The notes: generated from the sequence alone by a model not told the origin. 64,000 bases of DNA from Rhizobiaceae bacterium (GCA_028279875.1 JANQMU010000063.1:1-64000); one strand, 5' to 3'; numbered from the stretch's first letter, positions 28,543 to 37,712 are shown. Translations and numbers: made by a program.

Positions 28543-28888
28543 GCCAAAAATATACGCACGGCAACAGGGTGACGCAATGGAGGAACTCAGGAACCGGGAA
28601 GCAGACCGCTGGCAAGCATCGGGGCTGTTGGGCAAGCTTGCTGCCTGCGTCCCGTTGTCCTTTACCCGGCACCTTCCTGGTTTGCCGGGATGATCCTGAC
28701 ATGGCTTACCCCCTTCAATGCAATATGGCACGGAAAGAAGCTTAAGAAGACAGTCAATGAAACACTTGTGGCTGCGCCGAGACTCTGGCAGGATGACTGC
28801 CGCCGGAGCCGTGAAACTGACGCGTGGGCGGCGTTGTATTTGACAGCGGCACAAAACTGCCGGCGCAATCCAACTGGAGTAAACTGTA
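28543..28888. other. Low-GC gap between hypothetical genes
   Basis: I see no supported gene, operator or hairpin in this stretch. It is part of a roughly 1.2-kb low-GC islet between two steroid-type operons. It presumably holds the divergent promoters of the genes at 28542 and 28889. Confidence 0.4.
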
Positions 28889-29239
28889 ATGACCCTCGGA
28901 AAGTATCTTGCCTCGATCGCAACCGTTCTCCTCGTGATGGTGGCTGTATCGACCATCGGCTCTCAGGCTTTGGCCGGCGCGATGGTTGAGACCAAATACT
29001 GCCCCTCCGGCGAATGCGATCAACAATACCATGTCAACTCCGAGCACGCCGCATTTCAATTGAACGCCTATTGCGGCAGCGAAGCCTCACCTCGTAAGCC
29101 ACATACGCTGCATTGCAGTTCGCCAAACTCGGCGATCACCTGTTCGCAGATCGACCTCGCCGATGGCAAGCAATGCACCTGTAATCACAAACAACAAAAA
29201 ACGACTTACAAGGTTAATACCAAAATCGAAGATTGCTGA
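28889..29239 (+). CDS. Small secreted eight-cysteine protein, paralogue C
   Basis: The 116-residue protein starts at ATG 28889 with GGAG upstream and has a signal peptide (about 1-30, ending GSQALAGA). The mature part has eight cysteines: CPSGEC, AYC, HCSSPNSAITC, CTC and a final EDC. The order and the CSSP-x4-TC block match paralogues A and B at the left end of the window, although overall identity is low. It is exported and likely disulphide-bonded. The family is unnamed to me and the function unknown. Confidence 0.75.
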   Translation: MTLGKYLASIATVLLVMVAVSTIGSQALAGAMVETKYCPSGECDQQYHVNSEHAAFQLNAYCGSEASPRKPHTLHCSSPNSAITCSQIDLADGKQCTCNHKQQKTTYKVNTKIEDC

Positions 29240-29336
29240 CACAACCAGCGCTCACGCGAGTGGGTCGCGCAGCCCGACACGTCGATCGCGGCGGTGAGCG
29301 CGCGGCAGGATCGCCCTCGACAGCCTGAGCCGGACG

Positions 29337-30092
29337 CTATGCGGGCAGCATCTGCTCAAGGGTCTCGATCTGATTGCGTAAGGACTGGATGGTGGCGCGG
29401 ACCGCCGAAAGGTCGCCACCCTGCCGTTCCGGCGCCAGCAGCCCCTGAAGCGCGATGTCGGCGATCACCTCGGCGATTTCCTCGGGTGATTTCTGGCCGC
29501 TGGGGGAATACCAGCGGGAGGTCCAGTTGGCCATGCCGATCACGGCGAAGGCGGCGATCTTGGCATCGACTTCGCGGAATTCACCGGTCGCCATGCCGTC
29601 ATTGATGCACTGGACGTAGAAATCGTAGATCTGGCGGCGGCTCTGGTTGTAGAGGCCTTCCAGATGTTCCGGGATCTGGGTTTCCAGGCGGGAAAAGAAG
29701 ATGAAGCGCGAGCCCGATGACAATCGGCGCACGATGCCATCGGTGATGGCTCGCCGCAGCCGCTCCGTGGCGGTCAGCCCGGTATCGTCGATGAGGTCCT
29801 GCAACTGGCTGGACGGTCCAAGCGCCTCGGCTTCGACCAGCGCGGCGAGGATTTCCTCCTTGTTGCGGAAATAATGGTAGACCGCCGAGCGGCCGAGGCC
29901 GATCTCGCGGGCGATGTCACCCATGCCCGTCTGGCTGTAGCCCTTGGAATCGAACATCCTGGCGGCGATGTCGATCAGCTGGTCGCGCACCAGTTCCTTG
30001 CGCGGATTGGTCGCCTGTTTCGGCTCGGGCACCGGCACCATCGCCTTGCATGGTGTTTCGGTTTCCAGCGATGCGGTCTTTGAACTGGCCAT
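29337..30092 (-). CDS. TetR-family regulator, KstR2-type candidate
   Basis: The 251-residue repressor-type protein has an N-terminal helix-turn-helix at about 53-81 (GMGDIAREIGLGRSAVYHYF, then RNKEE) behind a 30-residue disordered lead. The ligand domain carries YNQSRRQIYDFYVQCINDGM and ANWTSRWYSPSGQ, which resembles the corresponding part of mycobacterial KstR2, whose ligand is HIP-CoA. A C-terminal extension (SLRNQIETLEQML) may be a coiled coil. It lies downstream of the SDR gene at 31081, so operator site 31137 could give autoregulation. It is my first candidate for binding the locus-wide 18-bp motif. Confidence 0.85.
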   Translation of the reverse strand: MASSKTASLETETPCKAMVPVPEPKQATNPRKELVRDQLIDIAARMFDSKGYSQTGMGDIAREIGLGRSAVYHYFRNKEEILAALVEAEALGPSSQLQDLIDDTGLTATERLRRAITDGIVRRLSSGSRFIFFSRLETQIPEHLEGLYNQSRRQIYDFYVQCINDGMATGEFREVDAKIAAFAVIGMANWTSRWYSPSGQKSPEEIAEVIADIALQGLLAPERQGGDLSAVRATIQSLRNQIETLEQMLPA

Positions 30093-30187
30093 GTCAACTC
30101 ATTGCCCTGGTTTGGAGAGGTCGCCGGACGGGCCGGCAGCGCCCTCCTGAAAAGTTCCGATGAAGCGTTTGACGCAATCCACTGCCC

Positions 30188-31081
30188 TCACCCTTTATCA
30201 CTTTGTGCATAATGGTTCGTGCGTGCATAGCCAAGTCCGAGGGCTTGCTGGCGGTCCATCAGCGTTTCGGCGAAAGCCGAGGCGACCTTGCTGTCTGTCC
30301 AGTTATCTTCGAGCACGGGTTCTGCAATCATCGGATGCGTCACCAGCGACAGCTCGCGCCCGGCGATTCGCACCACCTGTCCGTTGAGGCCCGCCGATGC
30401 GTCGGAAAGCAGAAAGGCGACGACGGGCGCATTGGTCTCAGGCCGCGGCAAGGATGTGTAGACAACGTCTCGGTTCTTCGACTGTATCTCCATGTAATCC
30501 TTGTTCAAATCGGACATGGCCGTTTCCGCGAGCGGTGACACGGCATTGACGCGTACCCCCGTCTCGCGCAGCTCCAGTGCCCAGCTATAGGTCAGCGCGG
30601 CGACCGCGGCCTTGGATGCGCCGTAACCGCCGAGCGCGATGTCCCCGGCCTGGGAGCCGGACGCTACATTGACGATGGAACCGGCGGTCCCGGCGGCGAG
30701 CATCGCGCGGATTGCGGCGCCCGCGCAGGCGGCGGTGCCGATCGTATTGACGCCGAGCATGGCGGTGAAATCGGCTTCCGTCATGTCGGTGACGCGCCCG
30801 TGGCGCAACACACCGGCATTGTTTACCAGGCCGTCAACCCGGCCGAAATGGCCGACACATTGCGCGACAAGCGATTCGGCAAAGGCCCATGACGAAATAT
30901 CGCCGGAGGCAGCGAGCGCCGATCCGCCCTGACCGGCGATCTCCCCGGAGACCGCCTCGCAGGCATCCCGGTCGATATCGTTGACGACGACCATCGCGCC
31001 GAGCCGGGCAATGTGCCGCGCATAGGCGGCGCCTATACCGCTGCCCGCCCCGGTGATGACCACCGCCTTGCCTTCAAGCAT
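30188..31081 (-). CDS. SDR-family oxidoreductase with C-terminal extension
   Basis: The 297-residue SDR from ATG 31081 is longer than the usual 250. It has TGAGSGIG, NNAG, Ser in NVASGSQAG and YGASK, followed by an extra 45-residue tail (after AGRELSLVTHPM) like that of SDRs related to the HSD17B4 dehydrogenase part. It probably oxidises a 3-hydroxyacyl-CoA or a ring hydroxyl. The TetR gene follows in the same direction with a 95-base gap. A start further upstream would run through the operator. Confidence 0.85.
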   Translation of the reverse strand: MLEGKAVVITGAGSGIGAAYARHIARLGAMVVVNDIDRDACEAVSGEIAGQGGSALAASGDISSWAFAESLVAQCVGHFGRVDGLVNNAGVLRHGRVTDMTEADFTAMLGVNTIGTAACAGAAIRAMLAAGTAGSIVNVASGSQAGDIALGGYGASKAAVAALTYSWALELRETGVRVNAVSPLAETAMSDLNKDYMEIQSKNRDVVYTSLPRPETNAPVVAFLLSDASAGLNGQVVRIAGRELSLVTHPMIAEPVLEDNWTDSKVASAFAETLMDRQQALGLGYARTNHYAQSDKG

Positions 31082-31136
31082 TGCCACCTGCGCATCTCCT
31101 TCGGGCGCGATGCTGCGTCGGATGGACGTAGACGAC

Positions 31137-31154
31137 ATCACCCATTTGGACGAT
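31137..31154 (+). promoter_or_regulatory. 18-bp operator motif, site 5
   Basis: ATCACCCATTTGGACGAT keeps the GACGAT half exactly and a weaker left half. It is 55 bases before the SDR start at 31081, which is transcribed leftward together with the TetR gene. Confidence 0.55.
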
Positions 31155-31184
31155 CCCGGAATCCGGATGTGACCGGGCTGTCAC

Positions 31185-31952
31185 TCAGCCGACGGTCTGG
31201 GTGCCATCGATCACCAGAACGCTGCCGCTGACATATTGCGCATCGATCGAGCCGAGATAGGCGATGCCGGCGGCGATGTCCTCCGGCTGTCCGCCCTGGG
31301 TGTGCCCGGCAAGCCGCGGCGGGCGAACGATCAACGTGTCATTCTGGTTTTCCATCGGTGCGAGATCGGCGGTGATGGCAGTCCGGACGCGGCCCGGGCA
31401 AATGGCGTTGAAGCGAATACCATCCGGGGCGTATTCCACCGCCAGGGACTTGATGAGCGCGATCAGGCCGGCTTTCGCCGCCGCATAGTGAGCAGCATAG
31501 GCGATCCCATCAAGGCCGGCTGTAGAGGCGATGGCGACAAGATTGCCGCCCGTTTTCTTCAGTTCCGGGACGGTCGACTGGGCGATGCGGGCATGGCTGG
31601 TCAGATTGACCTGGAGCACCGTGTTCCACTCGTCGGCGCCGATATCGGCAAAATGGGCGCGCCGGTAGATGCCCGCGTTGCAGACGACACAATCGAGCCG
31701 GCCGAAGGCGGTGATGGCCTCCGCCGCCATCGACGCGGTCGAACCCGCGTCCGCGGCATCGTATTGGATGATATGCGGCGCACCGCGCCCGCTGTCGGCG
31801 GCCCGCGCCACATCCTGCAGGCCGGCGGCATCGCGGTCGGCGAGGACCAGCCTCGCGCCTTCCTCCGACAGCCGCATCGCCGCAGCCCGGCCGATGCCAC
31901 TGGCCGCGCCGGTGATCAGCGCGGTCTTACCCTCGAACCGCATGCATTGCAT
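31185..31952 (-). CDS. SDR-family oxidoreductase
   Basis: The 255-residue classical SDR has TGAASGIG, a CNAG variant of NNAG, Ser in AIASTAG and YAAAK. ATG 31952 is used (GGGGGAGG lies 12 bases upstream; ATG 31943 is possible). It ends with SGSVLVIDGTQTVG. It is likely a hydroxyacyl-CoA or hydroxysteroid dehydrogenase. It is divergent from the acyl-CoA dehydrogenase pair and shares operator site 32021 with it. Confidence 0.85.
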   Translation of the reverse strand: MQCMRFEGKTALITGAASGIGRAAAMRLSEEGARLVLADRDAAGLQDVARAADSGRGAPHIIQYDAADAGSTASMAAEAITAFGRLDCVVCNAGIYRRAHFADIGADEWNTVLQVNLTSHARIAQSTVPELKKTGGNLVAIASTAGLDGIAYAAHYAAAKAGLIALIKSLAVEYAPDGIRFNAICPGRVRTAITADLAPMENQNDTLIVRPPRLAGHTQGGQPEDIAAGIAYLGSIDAQYVSGSVLVIDGTQTVG

Positions 31953-32020
31953 CGCCAAAACAGGCCTCCCCCACTGATGGTGTTCATGGGCCAATCCCAC
32001 AGCCGGCCTCGATTTTTTGC

Positions 32021-32038
32021 ATCATTCGTTCGGACGAT
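32021..32038 (+). promoter_or_regulatory. 18-bp operator motif, site 6
   Basis: ATCATTCGTTCGGACGAT lies between two divergent units, 69 bases from the SDR start at 31952 and 96 bases from the acyl-CoA dehydrogenase start at 32134. One site may serve both. Confidence 0.55.
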
Positions 32039-32133
32039 GCGCCCATGCCGGGTGACTGCCATGGATAGGCCGGCCGTGACTACTCGTGTGACGTTGCGGC
32101 AACGTCCTGTTTCATGCACCGCCGAAGGCGCCT

Positions 32134-33270
32134 ATGGATCTCGAACTGACCGAAGAACAGATGCTTTTGCGCGATGAGGCGCGGCGGCTGCTCGATGATC
32201 GGGCCGGATCGGCGCAGATGCGCAAAGCCGCCGATGACGGAAACGGATTCGACCCCGGTCTGTGGGCAACGGTTGCGGCCGAGCTTGGCTGGTGCGGCCT
32301 CGCCATTGCGCAAGAGGATGGCGGATTGGGCATGGGCGCGGCGGAAACCGCGCTGCTGCTCGAAGAATGCGGCAGGCGCCTCGCCTGCATCCCCCTGTGG
32401 TCGACCATCTGCCTGGCGGCTCCGCTTGTCGAAACCCACGGCGGTGAACGGGCCCGCGGTGACCTGCTGCGCAGGATCGCGGCCGGTGCATTGCGCGCGA
32501 CCGTCGCCTATCCGGCCCTTTCGAAACGTGACCCGCTCGCGCCGATGACCGTTGCCGCCGCAACGGCGCCGACCGGCTATGTGCTCTCCGGCAGCATATC
32601 GTATGTCCCGGACCTGCATGCCGCCGAGCTGGTCATCGTGCCGGCCCGCCTTGCGGACGGGTCCATCGGCCTGTTCACCCTGACACCGCAGAGCCATTAT
32701 GTTCCTGAGACAATCGAAACGATCGATCCGACCCAGCCCATGGCGCGCCTTGACCTCGATGCGGTGGCGGTGCCTGACACCGCGCGGATCGACGAAGGCG
32801 GCCTGGATGCATCAGATTTCGCCCTGCCCGTCCTTGCCGCCCGGATCGGCCTTGCCGCCGAACAGGTCGGCGCGGCGCAGGGCTGTTTCGACCTGACGCT
32901 GTCCTATATCCGCGAACGTCGGCAATTCGGCCGCACCATCGATTCCTTCCAGGCCATCAAGCATCGCTGCGCGGCGTTGGCCGTCGACCTTTCCGAGGCA
33001 CGCTCCATGCTGCGCGGCGCCGCGGCCCATTTCGATGCCGGGGGCATGAGCGCCGCCGTCGAGGTGGATGCGCTTGGTTTCCTGGCTGCCAGGACACTTT
33101 TCGACGTCGCGGCTGAATCGATCCAGATGCATGGCGGCGTCGGCATGACCTGGGAATATGACCCGCACTACTATTTCCGCCACGCCCAGGCCTCGGGCAT
33201 CATTTTCGGGACGCAGGATGAGCGGCTCGACGCCATCGCCGATTCCGTCTTCGACGAGGCCGCGTCATGA
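32134..33270 (+). CDS. Acyl-CoA dehydrogenase, accessory-type subunit
   Basis: The 378-residue protein has the C-terminal acyl-CoA dehydrogenase fold (YIRERRQFGRTIDSFQAIKH, then MHGGVGMTWEYD). It lacks the usual EPxAGSD flavin/substrate motif, where it reads ALSKRDPLAP. Such truncated-motif subunits pair with a complete partner in the alpha2beta2 dehydrogenases known from steroid catabolism (FadE26-27, FadE28-29). The next gene overlaps by four bases and encodes that partner. It would introduce a double bond into a bulky CoA ester. Confidence 0.87.
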   Translation: MDLELTEEQMLLRDEARRLLDDRAGSAQMRKAADDGNGFDPGLWATVAAELGWCGLAIAQEDGGLGMGAAETALLLEECGRRLACIPLWSTICLAAPLVETHGGERARGDLLRRIAAGALRATVAYPALSKRDPLAPMTVAAATAPTGYVLSGSISYVPDLHAAELVIVPARLADGSIGLFTLTPQSHYVPETIETIDPTQPMARLDLDAVAVPDTARIDEGGLDASDFALPVLAARIGLAAEQVGAAQGCFDLTLSYIRERRQFGRTIDSFQAIKHRCAALAVDLSEARSMLRGAAAHFDAGGMSAAVEVDALGFLAARTLFDVAAESIQMHGGVGMTWEYDPHYYFRHAQASGIIFGTQDERLDAIADSVFDEAAS

Positions 33271-34430
33271 GCCTCGAGACCTTCCGAGCCGAAATCGCCG
33301 ACTGGATGCGGCAGCATCTGACGGGCCGGTTCGAACCGCTGCGCTATCGCGGCCATGCCGGCGATGGCGACGCGCTGCCGCAATTGCGCTGCGCATGGGA
33401 GCGGGAACTGGCCGCCGGCCGCTGGACGGGCATCGGCTGGCCGGCGGAACATGGCGGGCGCGGATTGAGCGTTGCCGAGCAAGTGGTCTTTCACGAGGAA
33501 TATGCGCGGGCCGGCGGGCCCGGCCGCATGGGCCATATCGGTGAAGGGCTGCTTGCGCCGACGCTCATGGCCTTCGGGACGGGGCCGCAGAAACGCCGCT
33601 TTCTGCCGCCGATCCTAGCGGGGAGAGAGTTCTGGTGCCAGGGCTATTCCGAACCGGACGCCGGATCCGATCTTGCCAATATCCGCACCCGTGCGCGGCA
33701 GGACCCGGCCACCGGCGACTGGCTGGTCAGCGGCCAGAAGGTCTGGACATCGCTCGCGCATCTTTCGGACTGGATCTTTGTTGTCGCCCGCAGCGAGGAG
33801 GGCTCGGTTCGATCGCAGGGGCTGATTTTCCTGCTGCTGCCGTTGAGACAGCCCGGGATCGAGATCCATCCGATCCGGCAGATCGGCGGCGGCGCTGAAT
33901 TCAATTCGGTGTTTTTCGACGAGGCGCGCGCACCGGCCGATTGCGTCGTCGGCCAGCCGGGCGAAGGGTGGAGGATTGCCATGGCGCTGCTCGGCTTCGA
34001 GCGCGGCATCTCGACTCTCGGCCAGCAGATGGGCTTCATCCAGGAACTCGACCTCATCACCGAGATCGCCAGGGAGAACGGCGCCGCGGCCAATCCGGCT
34101 ATCCGCCACCGGGTCGCGCGGGCCTGGATCGGCCTGCGGGCCATGCGCCATATGGCGCTTCGCATGCTCGCCGACGGCTCGGACCCGGAGGAAGCGCTGG
34201 AGAGCCTGCGTTACAAATATCACTGGTCGAACTGGCATCGCCATCTCGGCAAGCTGGCCATGGATGTGATGGGCGTGGACGGCGTGGCCGTCACCGGCGA
34301 CCCACGGCACGACAAGCTGCGCCAACTGTTCTTTTTCACCCGCGCTGACACGATCTATGGCGGCACCAACGAGATCCAGCTCAACATCATCGCCGAACGC
34401 GGGCTGGGCATGCCGAAGGAGCCGCGCTGA
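33267..34430 (+). CDS. Acyl-CoA dehydrogenase, catalytic-type subunit
   Basis: The 387-residue subunit has SEPDAGSDLANIRTR near residue 128 and the C-terminal YGGTNEIQLNIIAERGLG, so flavin-binding elements are complete. The Glu of the common YEGT motif is Gly here, as in several steroid-type enzymes whose base lies elsewhere. It forms the heteromeric dehydrogenase with the overlapping upstream gene. Placement in the HIP block suggests a FadE30-33-like role. Confidence 0.87.
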   Translation: MSLETFRAEIADWMRQHLTGRFEPLRYRGHAGDGDALPQLRCAWERELAAGRWTGIGWPAEHGGRGLSVAEQVVFHEEYARAGGPGRMGHIGEGLLAPTLMAFGTGPQKRRFLPPILAGREFWCQGYSEPDAGSDLANIRTRARQDPATGDWLVSGQKVWTSLAHLSDWIFVVARSEEGSVRSQGLIFLLLPLRQPGIEIHPIRQIGGGAEFNSVFFDEARAPADCVVGQPGEGWRIAMALLGFERGISTLGQQMGFIQELDLITEIARENGAAANPAIRHRVARAWIGLRAMRHMALRMLADGSDPEEALESLRYKYHWSNWHRHLGKLAMDVMGVDGVAVTGDPRHDKLRQLFFFTRADTIYGGTNEIQLNIIAERGLGMPKEPR

Positions 34431-34987
34431 TGGGCGCGCGGGAACCGGATCTCGCTACACTGGCGGCGAAGGACTGCCTGTGGTGGCTGGTCAGTGCCTA
34501 TTCGCGCGCCTGCGACCGGCGCGACTTTGAATTGCTGCGCTCGCTCTATCACGATGACGCGGTGGAGGAGCATGGCGATGCGTTCACCGGCTCGCCCGAC
34601 GCCTATGTCGCCTGGGTCGCCGGCGCGCTCGCGAACTGGTCGGTGACGGCGCATTACGTCGCCAATGCGCTTTTCGAAGTCAGGGGCGACCATGCGGAGG
34701 GCGAGATCTACAAGATCAATTACCACCGGACGCTTGACGGAGCGCAGGAGATCGTCACCGGCAGCCGCAGCCTGGACCGTTTCGCTCGCCGACGGGGGGA
34801 ATGGCGGTTTCTGCGCCGTTGCGTGACGCTCGACTGGGCCGACAAACGCCGGGCGAACGCTGATGCCTATGACAATTTCGCGGCGGCAAGCCCCCATGGC
34901 AGGCCCGATGACACCGATCTGTCCTATCGCAAGCTGAGTCTTTTTGGCCGCGCCGGAGCCGCGTCCGATCCAATCACAGGAGCCTGA
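34430..34987 (+). CDS. NTF2-like (SnoaL-type) protein
   Basis: The 185-residue protein begins at an ATG sharing its first base with the previous stop. The sequence CLWWLVSAYSRACDRRDFELLRSLYHDDAVEE is the usual cone-shaped NTF2 opening, with the acidic cavity residues D29 and D46-47. Ketosteroid isomerase and many dehydratases share this fold. A double-bond isomerisation, dehydration or hydrolysis on a ring CoA ester is possible but not shown. Confidence 0.75.
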   Translation: MGAREPDLATLAAKDCLWWLVSAYSRACDRRDFELLRSLYHDDAVEEHGDAFTGSPDAYVAWVAGALANWSVTAHYVANALFEVRGDHAEGEIYKINYHRTLDGAQEIVTGSRSLDRFARRRGEWRFLRRCVTLDWADKRRANADAYDNFAAASPHGRPDDTDLSYRKLSLFGRAGAASDPITGA

Positions 34988-34988
34988 C

Positions 34989-35753
34989 ATGTCGAACGAG
35001 AAACAGTTTTCCGGCCGCATCGCGGTCGTGACCGGCGGCGGCAACGGAATCGGCCGCGCCATCTCCCTGGCGCTGGCCGCAGAGGGCGCCAGCGTTGCGA
35101 TCCTCGACCGTGAGGCAGAACCGACGGCAGAAACCGCTGAACAGGTTCGACAGTGTAGTGTGTCGGCCTTGCCGGTCGTCGGCGACATGACCGACCGGCA
35201 GACCGTCACCGAGAGCTTTGCCCGCATCAAGGCGGAATGCGGGCCGGTGGATATTCTGGTCAACAATATCGGCCAGACGGCGCGGGAGAACTATTCCGAG
35301 TTCTATCTCGCCGAGCCCGAAACGCTGGATTTCGTCATCGGCGTCTCGCTGATGACCACGCTTCACTGCTCGCGCCAGGTGGTCGACGGCATGCGGGAGC
35401 GCCGATCCGGCAAGATCGTCTCGATCTCCTCGGACTCGGCCATGAACGGCGATATCGGCACGGTCGACTACGCCTCGGCGAAAGCCGGCGTGCTGGGTTT
35501 CACCCGGGCGCTGGCGCGCGAGCTCGGCCCGTTCAAGGTCAATGTCAACGCGGTTTGCCCGGGACCGACCAATACCCGTGCCATGCAACGCATTCCCAGG
35601 GATGCCTATGAGCGCGCCAAAAACAGCATTCCGCTGGGCGAGATCTGCGAGCCGGAGGATATCGCCAATGCCGTGGTGTTCCTGGCGAGCGACAAGGCCC
35701 GCTTCATCACCGGCCAGACACTGATGGTCAATGGCGGGCGGGTGTTCTACTGA
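34989..35753 (+). CDS. SDR-family oxidoreductase (BadH-like)
   Basis: The 254-residue SDR starts at ATG 34989 behind AGGAG. It has TGGGNGIG, NNIG in place of NNAG, Ser in SISSDSAMNG and YASAK, followed by NAVCPGPTNT and GQTLMVNGGRVFY. The segment around CPGPT and the end resemble 2-hydroxycyclohexanecarboxyl-CoA dehydrogenase (BadH), so an alicyclic hydroxyacyl-CoA is a sensible substrate. It is the fourth gene of the operon from 32134. Confidence 0.85.
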   Translation: MSNEKQFSGRIAVVTGGGNGIGRAISLALAAEGASVAILDREAEPTAETAEQVRQCSVSALPVVGDMTDRQTVTESFARIKAECGPVDILVNNIGQTARENYSEFYLAEPETLDFVIGVSLMTTLHCSRQVVDGMRERRSGKIVSISSDSAMNGDIGTVDYASAKAGVLGFTRALARELGPFKVNVNAVCPGPTNTRAMQRIPRDAYERAKNSIPLGEICEPEDIANAVVFLASDKARFITGQTLMVNGGRVFY

Positions 35754-35784
35754 TGGGGCTCACTTTGACCCAGGGGCAGCGCGT

Positions 35785-35802
35785 ATCGACCATTCGGACG
35801 AT
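35785..35802 (+). promoter_or_regulatory. 18-bp operator motif, site 7
   Basis: ATCGACCATTCGGACGAT lies 69 bases before the ipdC start at 35872, in the short gap after the SDR gene. It suggests a separate promoter for the ipdC-echA20-ipdF unit. Confidence 0.6.
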
Positions 35803-35871
35803 ACCGCGCCCTGCCCCGCGGATCGTCACGATGGCAGCCATCGCCGGCAGGCCGGGATGAAAGGAGCCTTG

Positions 35872-36942
35872 ATGTCCGGACCGTTTCATACGGCCCTGTG
35901 TGAACGCCTCGGATGCCGTTATCCGGTGGTCCAGACCGCCATGGGCTGGGTTGCCGATGCGCGGCTGACCGCGGCGACCTGCAATGCCGGCGGGTTTGGC
36001 TTTCTGGCAGGCGCGACCATCGAGGCGGGATCGGTGGACACCGTGATCAATGATGTCAAGGCGCGCACGGAACGGCCCTTCGGTGTGAATTTCCACATGT
36101 TCCAGCCCAATGCCGAAGAGGTGCTGGAAGCAGTGATACGCCACCGCGTGGCCGCCGTCAGCTATGGCCGCGGCCCGGATGCGAAAACGATCGGCCGGCT
36201 GAAGGATGCCGGAATCGTCTGCATGCCGACGGTCGGGGCGCTCAAACATGCGGTCAAGGCGGTGGAACTGGGCGCCGACATCATCACCATCCAGGGCGGC
36301 GAAGGCGGCGGGCACACCGGCGCTGTTCCGACAACGATCCTGCTGCCGCAGGTTGTCGATGCGGTCGATGTGCCGGTGGTTGCGGCGGGCGGTTTCAGTG
36401 ACGGACGTGGGCTGGTCGCGGCGCTGGCCTGGGGCGCGGCAGGAATTGCCATGGGCACGCGCTTCCTCCTGACCGAGGAGTCGCCGGTTCCGCTTAGCGC
36501 GCTGGACCGCTACCTGACAACCCGCGAACCCTCCGTGATCAAGGTCTCGACGGCGGTCGACGGCCTGCCGCAGCGCTTTATCGAAAATTCGGAATTGCTG
36601 CGCCTTGAACGCATGGGGCTGCCGGCACGGCTTGCCATGAGCGCCCGCTCTGCGCGCCAATGGGGCAAGGAAGCGGGCATCGGACCGCTGGGCATGGCCA
36701 AACTCGGGCTTAAAGTTCTGCGCGGCGGCGACAACAGCTTCGCCCAGACGGTCATGGCGCCGAACCTGCCGACCCTGGTGCAGCGGGGCGTCGTTGCCGG
36801 CGATCCGGATCGCGGCCTGCTGCCGAGCGGCCAGGTGGCGGCGGTCATCGACGAACTCGAAAGCTGCGCCGATCTCATCGCCCGCATCATGCGGGAGGCC
36901 GAAGACCGGCTTGAGGCGCTGACAGGAAAGGAAACAGATTGA
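35872..36942 (+). CDS. ipdC: IpdC-like flavin-dependent CoA-ester oxidoreductase (NMO fold)
   Basis: The 356-residue TIM-barrel flavoprotein of the nitronate monooxygenase superfamily starts at ATG 35872 with AAGGAG. Visible motifs are VVQTAMGWVADARLTAATCN, GGEGGGHTG and VVAAGGFSDGRGLVAALAWG for FMN binding. In the mycobacterial KstR2 regulon the family member next to EchA20 and IpdAB is IpdC, which acts on the 5-hydroxy-HIP CoA ester. The immediate neighbours echA20 and ipdF strongly support that assignment over a detoxifying nitronate monooxygenase. Confidence 0.85.
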   Translation: MSGPFHTALCERLGCRYPVVQTAMGWVADARLTAATCNAGGFGFLAGATIEAGSVDTVINDVKARTERPFGVNFHMFQPNAEEVLEAVIRHRVAAVSYGRGPDAKTIGRLKDAGIVCMPTVGALKHAVKAVELGADIITIQGGEGGGHTGAVPTTILLPQVVDAVDVPVVAAGGFSDGRGLVAALAWGAAGIAMGTRFLLTEESPVPLSALDRYLTTREPSVIKVSTAVDGLPQRFIENSELLRLERMGLPARLAMSARSARQWGKEAGIGPLGMAKLGLKVLRGGDNSFAQTVMAPNLPTLVQRGVVAGDPDRGLLPSGQVAAVIDELESCADLIARIMREAEDRLEALTGKETD

Positions 36943-37712
36943 GCACTCCGTTCTGGACCACGATCGATGCCGGGATCGGCGAACTGGTCATCGACAATCC
37001 GCCGGTCAATGCGCTGGACAGCAAGGGCTGGCGCGGTCTTTCCGAGGAGATCGACCGGCTGAACGCCGATGACAGCGTGCGTGTCATCGTCATCCGCGCC
37101 GAAGGCAAGGGCTTTTGCGCCGGGGTCGACATCAAGGAATTGCAAGCCCATCCCGGGCGTATCCTGGAGGTCAATGCCGGCAATTACGAGACCTTCCGGG
37201 CGCTGCATCGCGGCCTTAAACCGGCCATCGCAGCGGTTCACGGCTATGTGCTGGGCGGCGGCATCGGGATCTGCGGGTCGGTGGATATCATCATCGCCGC
37301 GCCGGATGCCCGGTTCGGTGTGCCGGAGGTGGACCGCGGCGCGCTCGGCGCCGGCGCCCATCTGCAGCGCATGTTTCCGCTGCAGAAGGTCCGGCACATG
37401 TATTTCACCGGCGATATGATCGATGCGGCGGAAGCCCATCGGCTGGGCGCCGTCGAACGCATCGTCCCCCATGATGAACTGCGCGACGCGGCGCTTGAAC
37501 TCGCGGGCCGGATCGCCGCCAAGAGCCCGACCATGATTCGGCTCGCCAAGGAAGCCCTGAATGGGGTCGAGGACGGCGATCTGGAACAGCGCTACCGCTG
37601 GGAACAGGGTTTTACCGCCCAGGCCTATCTGACGGCGGAATCGCAGGAGGCGCGCGACGCCTTTGTCGACAAGCGCGATGCCGATTTTTCCTCCGACCGG
37701 CCGGACAAATGA
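36939..37712 (+). CDS. echA20: EchA20-like ring-opening crotonase
   Basis: The 257-residue crotonase starts at TTG 36939, overlapping the ipdC stop, with GGAAAGGAAA upstream. It resembles remembered EchA20: NPPVNALDSKGW, GKGFCAGVDIKELQ, GGGIGICGSVDIIIAA, VPEVDRGALGAGAHL, and YRWEQGFT with RDAFVDKR near the end. Like EchA20 it has only one of the two hydratase glutamates (in PEV), in keeping with hydrolytic opening of the HIP D ring rather than hydration. Confidence 0.88.
   Translation: MSTPFWTTIDAGIGELVIDNPPVNALDSKGWRGLSEEIDRLNADDSVRVIVIRAEGKGFCAGVDIKELQAHPGRILEVNAGNYETFRALHRGLKPAIAAVHGYVLGGGIGICGSVDIIIAAPDARFGVPEVDRGALGAGAHLQRMFPLQKVRHMYFTGDMIDAAEAHRLGAVERIVPHDELRDAALELAGRIAAKSPTMIRLAKEALNGVEDGDLEQRYRWEQGFTAQAYLTAESQEARDAFVDKRDADFSSDRPDK

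Noticed and set aside
35872..36942. Nitronate monooxygenase acting in detoxification
   Set aside because: The superfamily fits, but neighbours echA20 and ipdF and the operator place it as IpdC in HIP degradation.
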